The notes below the pieces were generated by a model. The model made no database searches. It saw nothing but the letters and a program-made list of their open reading frames with translations, and was not told the origin of the DNA. Below, piece by piece: positions 47,510 through 55,313 of a stretch of DNA of 64,000 nucleotides. Made by a program: the position numbers and the translations under genes. Source of the stretch: Brachybacterium phenoliresistens (GTDB lineage: Bacteria; Actinomycetota; Actinomycetes; Actinomycetales; Dermabacteraceae). The stretch is from positions 291,976-355,975 of the forward strand of contig NZ_KK069988.1 of assembly GCF_000576425.1 (NCBI RefSeq), given 5' to 3'. Position 1 is the stretch's first letter. Every line of letters begins with the position of its first letter.

Positions 47510-47607
47510 GCGTATCCGGGGGGCGTCGGCGTCTCAGGCGACCTCGGCGTCCTGCCGTCCGGACCGGTGCGAGCCCGCCGCCCTGGGCGGGGGCTCCGGA
47601 TCGTGGC

Positions 47608-48267
47608 TCAGCGGTCCTCGCCGAAGCCGCCCTCGGAGGAGTCTCCTTCGGAGGTCTCCCCGCCGCTGTAGCCGCCCTCGGAGGAGCCGCCGCCGTACCC
47701 GCTCTCGGACGTCTCGCCCTGGGAGGACCGGCCGAGGCCGCCGCCCTCCGAGGTGTCGCCGCCGTCGTAGCCGCCCTGGGAGGAGCCGCCTCCGGAGAGC
47801 TGGTCGTCATCGCCGACCACGGCGGAGTCGCCGCCGCCGTAGCCGCCCTGGGAGAACGAGTCTTCGGAAGACCGGCCGTAGCCGTCGCCCTCGGAGGACT
47901 CCCCGCCGCTGCTGTAGCCGCCCTCGGAGGACTCCCCGCCGCTGCTGTAGCCGCCCGCGGAGGACTGTCCCTCCGACTGGCCGTAGCCGCCCTGGGAGGA
48001 CTGTCCCTCCGACTGGCCGTAGCCGCCCTGGGAGGACTGTCCCTCCGACTGGCCGTAGCCGTCCTGCTCCGAGCTCTCGTCGTTGCCGTAGCCGTGCTCG
48101 TCGGAGGAGCCCTGGAACCGGCCCTGCGTCTCGTCGTCGCTGCCGAACTGTCCGCTGCCGTTGGTCTCGGTTATGGTGATCAGGTCCTCTGGTCGTGATG
48201 GATCTCTGCCGTCGAGCTCGTGCCCGGGCTCGACCCTAAGCACACGCCGACATGTGGCGCAAGACAC
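47608..48267 (-). CDS. Low-complexity Ser/Gly/Glu/Tyr/Gln repeat protein
   Basis: An open frame of up to 219 codons with an extremely biased, prion-like composition. It is built from units such as GYGQSEGQSSQG (three times) and YSSGGESSEGG (twice), then more irregular GGYGGGDS-type units. There is no membrane segment and no recognised domain. The start is unresolved: GTG codons at 48267 and 48243 lack ribosome sites. The best ribosome site (AGAGGA) is followed only by ATC and ATA codons near 48174, where the repeat-like part begins (ITETNGSGQFGSDDE). The acidic character and uninterrupted frame through repeats argue it is coding. It may form condensates or be a surface or spacer protein; unknown. 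Confidence 0.6.
   Translation of the reverse strand: MSCATCRRVLRVEPGHELDGRDPSRPEDLITITETNGSGQFGSDDETQGRFQGSSDEHGYGNDESSEQDGYGQSEGQSSQGGYGQSEGQSSQGGYGQSEGQSSAGGYSSGGESSEGGYSSGGESSEGDGYGRSSEDSFSQGGYGGGDSAVVGDDDQLSGGGSSQGGYDGGDTSEGGGLGRSSQGETSESGYGGGSSEGGYSGGETSEGDSSEGGFGEDR
47888..47953. repeat. 33-bp tandem repeat, two exact copies
   Basis: Copies at 47888-47920 and 47921-47953 encode YSSGGESSEGG inside the low-complexity protein gene. Confidence 0.92.
47959..48066. repeat. 36-bp tandem repeat, three copies
   Basis: Copies start at 47959, 47995 and 48031. The first two are identical and the third differs by one base. Each encodes a 12-residue YGQSEGQSSQGG-type unit. Confidence 0.93.
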
Positions 48268-48432
48268 AGGGGGATTTCGTCGTCATCTGTTCGTGATCAT
48301 GGCTTCTGGAATTCTTGTGAATCGGTAAGCCGCTTCCTTCGTGAGGCGAAGTGCTATCACAGGACGATCACGGCGGATCCATTGTTCCCGTGGCGCCACG
48401 GCCGATCGCGCTTCCAGGATCATCGGTGCTGG

Positions 48433-49410
48433 TCAAGGACGCCCGATCGCCAGGGTCAGATCGTCGTGGACCTTCGCGCCCCGGGCTCGGTACCGGTCGA
48501 GCTGACGGTCTTCCTCCGCGCGGATGTCCGAGGCGAGCACGTCCTCGCCGCCGTGCGCGCAGGCATCGGCGAATTCTTCGACGGTATGCGTGCCGAGCTC
48601 CAGGATCGCGCGGACCGCGCCGTCGCTCGCGGCGATGACGCACAGCTCGTCGGACCACGGGAGCTGCTGGACGATCGCGTGCTCGGCCGCCGCGGGATCG
48701 TGGTGCGCGCACCAGAACCCGTCCTCCACGTTGCGTGCCGCGTCCAGCGCACGGAAGCGCAGAGGGATCTCCTCGCGCGCCGCAGAGCCCACCGGCGCCG
48801 CCTCCTCCCGGGCCGCGAGCTCGCGGCGCTTCGCCGCGACGGCATCGTGGACGCGCAGATCGGTGGTGAGATCGGCGCGGGCCACCGACCCCTCGGCGTC
48901 GGTGCGCGCCACGATGATGGCCGCGTCGCAGAGCACGAGGGTCTCGAGGGTCCTATCGCGCACCCGCCAGGCGGCCACCGTGCCGCTCGGGCTACCGGCG
49001 GCGAGGTCGCAGGTCCTCGCGTGCCGATCCCGCACGGCCGCGATCGCCCCGCCCAGGGCCTCCCGCATGCCCAGCCGACGACCGGCAGCCTCCGGGCCCC
49101 CGCCCTCGGCAGCCGCCGGGACCCCGACCTCGACGGCCGCCGGCACCGCGCCCCCTCCGGCCGCCGGCACCGCGCCCGGGGAGGCCGCGGGCGCGTCCTC
49201 ATCGTGCTCCTCCGGCCCTTCCGCGAGGCGCAGCGCGAACTCGTGGGCGAGGGTGCGGGAGTACCAGGAGACCGAGTGCGAGCAGCCGCGGCGCATCGCC
49301 TTGTCCAGGCCGGCGCCGTCCACGACGACCGCGAGATCGGGCCCCAGCGCGACCGCGTCCTCATTGGTGCGATCCGGGGCGGCGGGATCGGTCAGGGTGG
49401 TGATGCGCAT
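48433..49410 (-). CDS. PP2C-like protein phosphatase
   Basis: A 325-residue soluble protein with the metal-binding signature of PP2C Ser/Thr phosphatases: RTNEDAVALGPDLAVVVDGAG (N16-E17-D18 and D31-G32), IAASDGAVRAILELG and the terminal DDLTLAIG. A long Ala/Pro/Glu insert (about residues 65-115) and a helical stretch separate the first and later motifs. The ATG at 49410 has GAGAGGA upstream. No kinase gene is adjacent. It lies upstream, in the same direction, of the low-complexity protein and downstream of the prepilin peptidase gene. Substrate unknown. Confidence 0.78.
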   Translation of the reverse strand: MRITTLTDPAAPDRTNEDAVALGPDLAVVVDGAGLDKAMRRGCSHSVSWYSRTLAHEFALRLAEGPEEHDEDAPAASPGAVPAAGGGAVPAAVEVGVPAAAEGGGPEAAGRRLGMREALGGAIAAVRDRHARTCDLAAGSPSGTVAAWRVRDRTLETLVLCDAAIIVARTDAEGSVARADLTTDLRVHDAVAAKRRELAAREEAAPVGSAAREEIPLRFRALDAARNVEDGFWCAHHDPAAAEHAIVQQLPWSDELCVIAASDGAVRAILELGTHTVEEFADACAHGGEDVLASDIRAEEDRQLDRYRARGAKVHDDLTLAIGRP

Positions 49411-49465
49411 GGGCGGGGTCCTCTCGTCGGAGGGCGGATCCGAGGTCAGGGGGCGGGCGTGCGGG

Positions 49466-49975
49466 TCATGCCGCGGAGGAGCCCAGGGCGACCGCCACCA
49501 GCGGGCTCGCGAGCAGACCCAGGAACGGGCCCGCCAGCAGCACCGGGCCGACGGCGAAGCGGGCATCGGCCCTGCGGGTCACCGCCCAGGCCGCGGCGCC
49601 GGCCGCTCCCGCCAGCAGGAGGACCCCCAGCACGGCCGCGACCAGCACGTACGGGCCGAGGGTCGCGGACATGAGCACGACGACCGGCGCGGTCTTGGCG
49701 TCGCCCATCCCGATCAGCTGCGGGGCCAGCAGCGCCACGCCGATGCCGGCGACGGCGCAGACCAGCGCGAGCACGGCGGCGGTGCCCAGCGGTGACCTCA
49801 GGTCCGGCCGGAGCACGGCGAGCAGGCCGAGCGCCGCCGCCGTGGAGCCGGTGAGGAGGGCCACCCGCCGGTTGGGCAGGCGATGCTCGCGCCCGTCGAT
49901 CCAGGCGAGCGCGACCGCCTGCGGACAGAACACCAGCAGCAGCACGCACAGCGCAGGGAGCTCGGGGGAGGGCAT
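49466..49975 (-). CDS. A24-family prepilin peptidase, short form
   Basis: A 169-residue integral membrane aspartic protease of the type IV prepilin/TadV group. The catalytic aspartates are D27 in AWIDGREHRLPNRRV and D92 in IGMGDAKTAPVVV. The N-terminal zinc/methylase domain of full PilD is absent, as in TadV-like enzymes. About six hydrophobic helices are present. No pilin, secretion ATPase or Tad genes are in the window, so its substrates must be elsewhere. The gap to the PP2C gene is 55 bases. Confidence 0.85.
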   Translation of the reverse strand: MPSPELPALCVLLLVFCPQAVALAWIDGREHRLPNRRVALLTGSTAAALGLLAVLRPDLRSPLGTAAVLALVCAVAGIGVALLAPQLIGMGDAKTAPVVVLMSATLGPYVLVAAVLGVLLLAGAAGAAAWAVTRRADARFAVGPVLLAGPFLGLLASPLVAVALGSSAA

Positions 49976-50062
49976 GGGCCTATTCCAGCAGAACCCGGCC
50001 GGGCCCGGGCGGGGCTGTGGACGACGGCGCCGAGCGCTGCCGTGCGGGGGCCGGAGCCGCCC

Positions 50063-50347
50063 TCAGCGCTGCAGGGTCGAGCGCACCCTGAGGATGCGCC
50101 GGCGCATCCACACCTTCTGCGCCCCGCCGATGTACATCCGGGTGCGGGCGAGCTCCCAGCGGCCGTACTCCGCCTCCTCGGTGACCGAGGAGCGCGCCGC
50201 CGAGATCGACACCCCGCGCGGGATGGTGACGATCTGGAACTCGTAGTCCTCGGGTCTCCGTCCCGGTTCCAGGGGCAGGTCGCCGGCCGAGCCGGTGGGC
50301 TGGATGCGGATCGAGGGATGCGTGCTGCGCGCCGTTCTGCGGGCCAC
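50063..50347 (-). CDS. DUF5703 family protein
   Basis: A 94-residue basic protein. The C-terminal 60 residues (YEFQIVTIPRGVSISAARSSVTEEAEYGRWELARTRMYIGGAQKVWMRRRI) match the actinobacterial DUF5703 family. The start is GTG at 50347, because GGAGGT lies just upstream; an ATG at 50443 would add a Pro-rich stretch without a ribosome site. Its position beside uppP and mshC is typical as far as I recall. Function unknown. Confidence 0.83.
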   Translation of the reverse strand: MARRTARSTHPSIRIQPTGSAGDLPLEPGRRPEDYEFQIVTIPRGVSISAARSSVTEEAEYGRWELARTRMYIGGAQKVWMRRRILRVRSTLQR

Positions 50348-50460
50348 AGGGACCTCCGTTTCACGCGGGGCGGGTCCGGGCTCCGGACCCGAGGGGAGAG
50401 GACGGGGAGCGGTCGGGACGAGGTGGGGAACAGGACTGTCCATTGTGCCGCTGAACACGG

Positions 50461-50466
50461 TACGGT
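50461..50466 (+). promoter_or_regulatory. -10 element giving a leaderless acidic-protein mRNA
   Basis: TACGGT is followed by six bases and then the ATG at 50473. Confidence 0.5.
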
Positions 50467-50472
50467 CCAACC

Positions 50473-50793
50473 ATGAACACGGATCCGCGTGCAGCACTCG
50501 CCGCTCTCATCGCAGCCCTGGAGCGCCACTACGAGGCGGCGGCAGCCTCGCACGGCGACGACGACCCCGCCCTGGATGCCGCCACCGACGGTCTGACCAC
50601 CGCCTTCGACGCCTACGACGACGCCCTCTTCGAGGCTTACGACATCGCCACCCCGCTGATCGTCTTCGACGGCGACGACGAGGACGATGACGACGACTTC
50701 GATGACTTCGACGACCTCGACGACGACGAGGACGACGACGAGGACGAGGATGACGACTACGAGGAGGACGGCGAGGACGACCAGGAGCGCTGA
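50473..50793 (+). CDS. Small protein with long Asp/Glu tail
   Basis: A 106-residue protein. The first 68 residues are helical and mildly acidic (AALAALIAALERHYEAAAASHGDDD, then AFDAYDDALFEAYDIATPLIVFDG). The last 38 are almost entirely Asp and Glu with regular Phe and Tyr. Such tails mimic nucleic acid or bind basic proteins and metal ions; I infer no specific role. There is no ribosome site, and the -10 hexamer placement indicates a leaderless start. Homologues with similar tails occur beside DUF5703 in actinobacteria, to my recollection. Confidence 0.78.
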   Translation: MNTDPRAALAALIAALERHYEAAAASHGDDDPALDAATDGLTTAFDAYDDALFEAYDIATPLIVFDGDDEDDDDDFDDFDDLDDDEDDDEDEDDDYEEDGEDDQER

Positions 50794-50839
50794 GCGCCTC
50801 CTTCCGCTCCTGCACGGAATCTTCACCGCTGATCCGCTG

Positions 50840-50870
50840 CGCGGCGCCCGGTCCTGCACCGGGCGCCGCG
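50840..50870 (+). terminator. Terminator after the acidic-tail gene
   Basis: A perfect 13-bp stem (50840-50852 with 50858-50870) closes a five-base loop. Confidence 0.8.
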
Positions 50871-51003
50871 TACTGTGTCACGGGGCCCCGGCGGGCGCAG
50901 TCCGCCGGCGCCGCCCCGCGGCCGGATGCCGCGGAGGCGGCCGTGCCCTCCTCACCGTCATCGGGCCGCTTCCTGCGCGCCCCCGTTCCCTCCAGGAGAG
51001 TCC

Positions 51004-51879
51004 GTGAGCTTCATCGATGCGATCATCCTGGGCATCGTGCAGGGGCTGACCGAGTTCCTCCCCGTGTCCTCGAGCGCCCATCTCCGTGTCGTCGGCGAGT
51101 TCCTCATGCCCGGCCGCGAGCCCGGCGCCGCCTTCACCGCGATCATCCAGCTGGGCACCGAGACGGCCGTGCTGCTCTACTTCTGGAAGGACATCACGCG
51201 GATCATCGGCCGCTGGTTCCGCGCCCTCGCCGGGAAGGTGCCCCAGTCCGATCCGGACGTGCGCATGGGCTGGCTGGTGATCATCGGCTCGATCCCGATC
51301 GGCGTGCTGGGCCTGCTGTTCGAGGACCAGATCGACCACTCCCTGCGGAACCTCTACATCACCGCCGCGATGCTCATCGGCTTCGGCCTCTTCCTCGGCG
51401 TCGCGGACCGCATCGCCCCGCAGCGCAAGGAGCTCAAGGACCTCACCATCAAGGACGGCCTGATCTACGGCGGCGCCCAGGCGCTGGCGCTGATCCCCGG
51501 GGTCTCGCGCTCCGGCGGAACCATCACGGCGGGCCTGCTGATGGGCTACACCCGCCAGGCCGCCGCGCGCTACGCCTTCCTCCTGGCCGTCCCCGCGGTG
51601 TTCGCCTCCGGCCTGTACAAGGCCGCCAAGGAGGTCCCCCCGCTGCTGAGCGCCGACGGGCGGGCGGCGGCCATGGCCGCGGGGGAGCCCAGCCTGCTGG
51701 CGATCCTCATCGCGACCGTCGTCTCCTTCGCCGTCGGGTACGTGGTGATCGTGTGGTTCATGCGGCTCATCGAGAACCGCAGCTACCTGCCCTTCGTCCT
51801 CTACCGCGTCGGCGCGGGCGTCGTCCTGCTGCTCCTGCTGGGCACCGGTGTGATCCATCCCCTGGCCGGCGGGGCCTGA
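51004..51879 (+). CDS. uppP: Undecaprenyl-diphosphatase
   Basis: A 291-residue membrane enzyme that recycles the lipid carrier of cell-wall synthesis and gives bacitracin tolerance. The two active-site motifs are [14 protein letters not shown] and [14 protein letters not shown]. About eight helices are predicted. The start is GTG at 51004 with AGGAGAG upstream; a longer frame from 50875 is not homologous. It precedes mshC by 42 bases. Confidence 0.96.
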   Translation: MSFIDAIILGIVQGLTEFLPVSSSAHLRVVGEFLMPGREPGAAFTAIIQLGTETAVLLYFWKDITRIIGRWFRALAGKVPQSDPDVRMGWLVIIGSIPIGVLGLLFEDQIDHSLRNLYITAAMLIGFGLFLGVADRIAPQRKELKDLTIKDGLIYGGAQALALIPGVSRSGGTITAGLLMGYTRQAAARYAFLLAVPAVFASGLYKAAKEVPPLLSADGRAAAMAAGEPSLLAILIATVVSFAVGYVVIVWFMRLIENRSYLPFVLYRVGAGVVLLLLLGTGVIHPLAGGA

Positions 51880-51909
51880 TCCCGGAGCCGTCGCCCAGGC
51901 CCGCGTGCG

Positions 51910-51915
51910 TATGAT
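51910..51915 (+). promoter_or_regulatory. -10 element giving a leaderless mshC mRNA
   Basis: TATGAT (five of six consensus bases) is followed by six bases and then the mshC GTG at 51922. Confidence 0.6.
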
Positions 51916-51921
51916 CGACGG

Positions 51922-53181
51922 GTGCGAGCCTGGAGAACACCGCAGATCACGCCCCTTCCCGCGAGCGGTGAGGCACCGCGGCTGCATGACACGCGCAGCG
52001 GTCTGATCCAGGAGGTCCGGCCCGCCCAGCCCGGCAGGGCCCGGCTGTACGTCTGCGGGATCACCCCGTACGACTCGACCCACCTCGGCCATGCCGCGAC
52101 GTACCACGCCGCCGACCTCATGCGCCGCGCCCTGCTCGACGCCGGCTTCGAGGTCGAGGTCGCCCAGAACGTCACCGACGTCGACGACCCGCTCCTGGAG
52201 CGCGCCGACCGCGACGGCATGGACTGGCGCGAGCTGGCCCAGCGCGAGACCGACCGCTTCTCCGGCGACATGGAGGCCCTGCGGATCATCCCCCCGCAGA
52301 CCTACCTCTCCGTGAGCGAGGCGATGGACGAGATCATCGCCCTGGTCCAGCGGCTGGTCGCGGCCGGCCGCGCCTATCAGGTGCCCACCCCCGACTCCGA
52401 CGGCGAGGACTGGTACCTGGACCTCGCGCAGGACGGCGCCCTCGGCGGCGTCAGCGGCTGGGACGCCGCCCAGATGCTCGAGGTCTTCGCCGAGCGCGGC
52501 GGGGACCCGGACCGCGCGGGCAAGCGGGGGACCTTCGATCCTCTGCTGTGGCGCGCCGAGCGCCCCGGCGAGCCCGCCTGGGACGCCGGGAGCCTGGGCC
52601 GGGGCCGCCCCGGCTGGCACGTGGAGTGCGTCGCGATCGCGGAGGGCGGCCTGGGCCTGCCCTTCGACGTGCAGACCGGCGGAAGGGACCTCATCTTCCC
52701 CCACCACGACATGAGCGCCTCCCACGCGGCGGCGCTGGGCGAGGGCTTCGCGTCCGTGTACCCGCACGTGGGGATGGTCGCCTACCAGGGCGAGAAGATG
52801 AGCAAGTCCCTGGGCAACCTCGTGTTCGTCTCCGAGCTGGTGCGCCAGGGCGTGGACCCGGCGGCGATCCGCCTGGTCCTCATGGCCCACCACTACCGCA
52901 GCGACTGGGAGTGGACCGACGCCGAGCTCGCCCGGGCGCAGCAGCGTCTGGCCGCCTACCGCGCCGCCGCCCGCGAGGGGGCCGACGACTCCGACGTGGT
53001 CGCCGCCCTGCGCGACGCGCTGCGCGAGGACCTCGACACCGAGCGCGCCCTGCGCGTGCTGGACCGGTGGGCCGGCGGCGCCTCCCCGGGCCGCGACGCG
53101 GCGCCGGCGGCGGTCCCCGGCGCGCAGCGCCCCGCGGATGTTCCGGCCGCCCTGGACGCCCTGCTCGGCATCGCCCTGTGA
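51922..53181 (+). CDS. mshC: Mycothiol cysteine ligase
   Basis: A 419-residue ATP-dependent ligase that joins cysteine to glucosaminyl-inositol in mycothiol synthesis, derived from cysteinyl-tRNA synthetase. HIGH-like GITPYDSTHLGHAATY, the zinc-site cysteine and histidines (LYVCG, HVECVAIAE, FPHHDMSASHAAALG) and the KMSKS motif in GEKMSKSLGN are present. The anticodon-binding domain of true CysRS is missing, so it is MshC. The start is GTG at 51922, leaderless by promoter position. It converges on the PAC2 gene. Confidence 0.96.
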   Translation: MRAWRTPQITPLPASGEAPRLHDTRSGLIQEVRPAQPGRARLYVCGITPYDSTHLGHAATYHAADLMRRALLDAGFEVEVAQNVTDVDDPLLERADRDGMDWRELAQRETDRFSGDMEALRIIPPQTYLSVSEAMDEIIALVQRLVAAGRAYQVPTPDSDGEDWYLDLAQDGALGGVSGWDAAQMLEVFAERGGDPDRAGKRGTFDPLLWRAERPGEPAWDAGSLGRGRPGWHVECVAIAEGGLGLPFDVQTGGRDLIFPHHDMSASHAAALGEGFASVYPHVGMVAYQGEKMSKSLGNLVFVSELVRQGVDPAAIRLVLMAHHYRSDWEWTDAELARAQQRLAAYRAAAREGADDSDVVAALRDALREDLDTERALRVLDRWAGGASPGRDAAPAAVPGAQRPADVPAALDALLGIAL

Positions 53182-53187
53182 GACGGG

Positions 53188-53207
53188 GCGGGCGCTGCGC
53201 CGCCCGC
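53188..53207. terminator. Short hairpin between mshC and the PAC2 gene
   Basis: A 7-bp GC stem (53188-53194 with 53201-53207) and a six-base loop lie in the 25-base convergent gap. Confidence 0.45.
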
Positions 53208-54010
53208 TACTCCTCCTCGCGGCGGCGCAGGAACTGCTCGAACTCGCGGGCGATCGCATCGCCGCTGGCCTCGGGCAGGTCCGTGGCGTCCTGCGCCCGC
53301 TCCAGGCGCTGCACGTAGTCGGCGACCTCCGGGTCGGTGCGGCACAGCTCGTCGACGCCGCGCACCCAGGCGGCGGCGTCCTCCTCGAGGTCGCCCAGCG
53401 GGATCGGGGCGGTGACCACGGACTGGAGCTCCGAGATGAGGCTCAGCACGGCCTTCGGGGCCGGATTCTGGGCCACGTAGTGCGGCACCTGCACCCACAG
53501 CGAGGTGGTGCGCAGACCGCGGGCCACCGCCAGGCGGCCCAGCACGCCGGGGATCCCGATCGGTCCCTCGTAGGCGTCCTCCGCGGCGCGCTCGTGGGTG
53601 CCGGGCTCGACCCGGGAGCTCACCGGCAGCGGCCGGGTGTGCGGGGCATCGGCCAGCAGCGCCCCCAGGGAGACGAGGGCGGTCGCGCCGGCGGCGTCGA
53701 TCTGCGCGAGCACCTCGGCGCAGTAGGACTTCCAGCGCAGCGACGGCTCCGGACCGTGGACGAGCACCAGCTCGCCGCCGCGCTGCGGGGTGACGAGGTC
53801 GACGGCCGTGTCCGGCCACTCGATCTCCCGCAGCCCCTCCTCGGAGGTGCGGATCGAGGGCCGGCTGACCTGGAAGTCGGTGTAGTCCTCCGCGTCGATG
53901 AGCGCGAGCCGCCGGGAGGGCCACACGGAGAGCAGGTGCTCGATCACGCCGGTCGCGGCCTCCCCGGCATCGTTCCAGCCGCCGAAGGCGGTCACAGCGA
54001 TGCGGGTCAT
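53207..54010 (-). CDS. PAC2-family protein
   Basis: A 267-residue soluble protein of the PAC2 (proteasome assembly chaperone 2-like) superfamily. The opening TRIAVTAFGGWNDAGEAATGVIEHL, the PSLRWKSYCAEVL stretch and TSLWVQVPHYVAQNPAPKA are characteristic of the actinobacterial form. In actinobacteria its role is not established. It sits 2.4 kb from the pupylation genes, yet no proteasome genes are at the locus. The ATG at 54010 lies exactly seven bases after TATGAT and has no ribosome site. Confidence 0.9.
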   Translation of the reverse strand: MTRIAVTAFGGWNDAGEAATGVIEHLLSVWPSRRLALIDAEDYTDFQVSRPSIRTSEEGLREIEWPDTAVDLVTPQRGGELVLVHGPEPSLRWKSYCAEVLAQIDAAGATALVSLGALLADAPHTRPLPVSSRVEPGTHERAAEDAYEGPIGIPGVLGRLAVARGLRTTSLWVQVPHYVAQNPAPKAVLSLISELQSVVTAPIPLGDLEEDAAAWVRGVDELCRTDPEVADYVQRLERAQDATDLPEASGDAIAREFEQFLRRREEE

Positions 54011-54016
54011 CGTCCG

Positions 54017-54022
54017 ATCATA
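54017..54022 (-). promoter_or_regulatory. -10 element giving a leaderless PAC2 mRNA
   Basis: On the minus strand TATGAT is followed by six bases and then the ATG at 54010. Confidence 0.6.
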
Positions 54023-54111
54023 GGTCTCCAGGAGCCCCTCGGGGGCGCGCCGATATGCTCGGTGGGCGGACCGCGGGTGCCGGGGCCCGGACGACGGAGG
54101 AGACCACGAGA

Positions 54112-55215
54112 GTGAAGCAGCCCGAACTGCGCCTGGGAGCGCTGCCGCCCATCCGGATCTCGCTGGGGACGCTCGTCACCGTCGCCGTGCTGGCGCTGCT
54201 GGTGCACCCCGCGGTGGCCCGGGTCGAGGGGATCTCGCCCGGGACGGCGCTGGCGGTCGCCGTCGGCATCGGCCTGTTCATGATCCTCTCGGTCGCCGTC
54301 CACGAGCTCGCGCACACCGTCGCCGCCCTCGCCTTCGGGGCGAAGGTCGATCACATCGCGCTGACCCTGTGGGGCGGCCACACCCAGTACAGCGGCGGGC
54401 GCCTGCGCTCCTGGCACTCGATCGTCATCTCCGTGGTGGGTCCGCTGAGCAACGCGGTCCTCGGGGCGGGCGCGGCGCTGGCCGATCCGCTCGTGCCCGA
54501 CGGCTCCGCCGCCGCGGCCTTCCTCTTCTTCGCCTCGACGCTCAACTACGCCCTGGCGGTCTTCAACCTGCTGCCCGGACTGCCGATGGACGGCGGCCGC
54601 GCCCTCGAGGGCCTGCTCGCCGTGCTCACCCGGCGCCAGGCGCTGGCCACGCAGATCACCGCCTGGATCGGCCGCGGCATCGCCGTGCTGGTGGTGGCCT
54701 ACGCGCTGTGGCGCACGGTCGGGTCGATGGACGGATCGGGGCTGCTGGTCATGCTGTGGGCCGTGCTCATCGCCTCCATGCTGTGGCAGGGCGCGAGCTC
54801 CGCGCTGCGCACCGCGCGCCTGGACGAGGCCGTCGCCCGGGCCGACCTCGCCCGCTTCGTGCGCCCCGCCCGCCGGATCGACGCCGACGCCCCGGTGTCC
54901 GGGCTGGCCGGGCTCGACCCCTCGACCCTGCTGGTGGGGGACGAGACGATCGGATTCGCCCTGATCGACCCGCGGGCCCTGGCCGCCGTGCCCGTCGGCG
55001 CCCAGGGGAGCACCCCGGTGCGGGCGGTGTCGACCCCGCTGCCGCCGCAGGCGGAGCTGCGCCTGCCCCTGGAGGGCTCCGCGCTGATCACCGCGATGCT
55101 CGCGCGCCCCTACCCGGTGTACCTGGTGCGCTCGGCCGCCGGCGAGCCGATCGGGACCGTCGCCTCGAGGGACGTCAACGCCCATCTGCGCGGCCGATCG
55201 GCGCCGGCGGCCTGA
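54112..55215 (+). CDS. Site-2 protease (M50 family) with C-terminal regulatory domain
   Basis: A 367-residue intramembrane zinc protease. The zinc ligands are H64 and H68 in VHELAH, with catalytic E65, and D160 in NLLPGLPMDGGR. Six hydrophobic segments fill residues 15-235. The final 120 residues form a soluble domain where the family often has CBS-like repeats (ARFVRPARRIDADAPVSGL to IGTVASRDVNAHL). The start is GTG at 54112, with GGAGGAG upstream. It lies beside trmI and the pupylation genes. Substrate unknown; anti-sigma factors are typical targets of the family. Confidence 0.9.
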   Translation: MKQPELRLGALPPIRISLGTLVTVAVLALLVHPAVARVEGISPGTALAVAVGIGLFMILSVAVHELAHTVAALAFGAKVDHIALTLWGGHTQYSGGRLRSWHSIVISVVGPLSNAVLGAGAALADPLVPDGSAAAAFLFFASTLNYALAVFNLLPGLPMDGGRALEGLLAVLTRRQALATQITAWIGRGIAVLVVAYALWRTVGSMDGSGLLVMLWAVLIASMLWQGASSALRTARLDEAVARADLARFVRPARRIDADAPVSGLAGLDPSTLLVGDETIGFALIDPRALAAVPVGAQGSTPVRAVSTPLPPQAELRLPLEGSALITAMLARPYPVYLVRSAAGEPIGTVASRDVNAHLRGRSAPAA

Positions 55216-55300
55216 GCCCGGGGGCCGCCCGGCGCTGTGACATCGGCCGGAGCGGCCCGCCTGCGGGCGGACGCCGGGTCCCGTGCGGGCCGGGCGCACC

Positions 55301-55306
55301 TAGACT
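55301..55306 (+). promoter_or_regulatory. -10 element for a leaderless trmI mRNA
   Basis: TAGACT is followed by seven bases and then the trmI ATG at 55314. It may also drive arc, dop, pup and pafA. Confidence 0.5.
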
Positions 55307-55313
55307 GACGAGC

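Noticed and set aside
47888..48066. Short tandem repeats that could suggest a CRISPR or integration array
   Set aside because: The units are contiguous with no spacers, keep the reading frame and encode repeated peptides. There are no cas genes.
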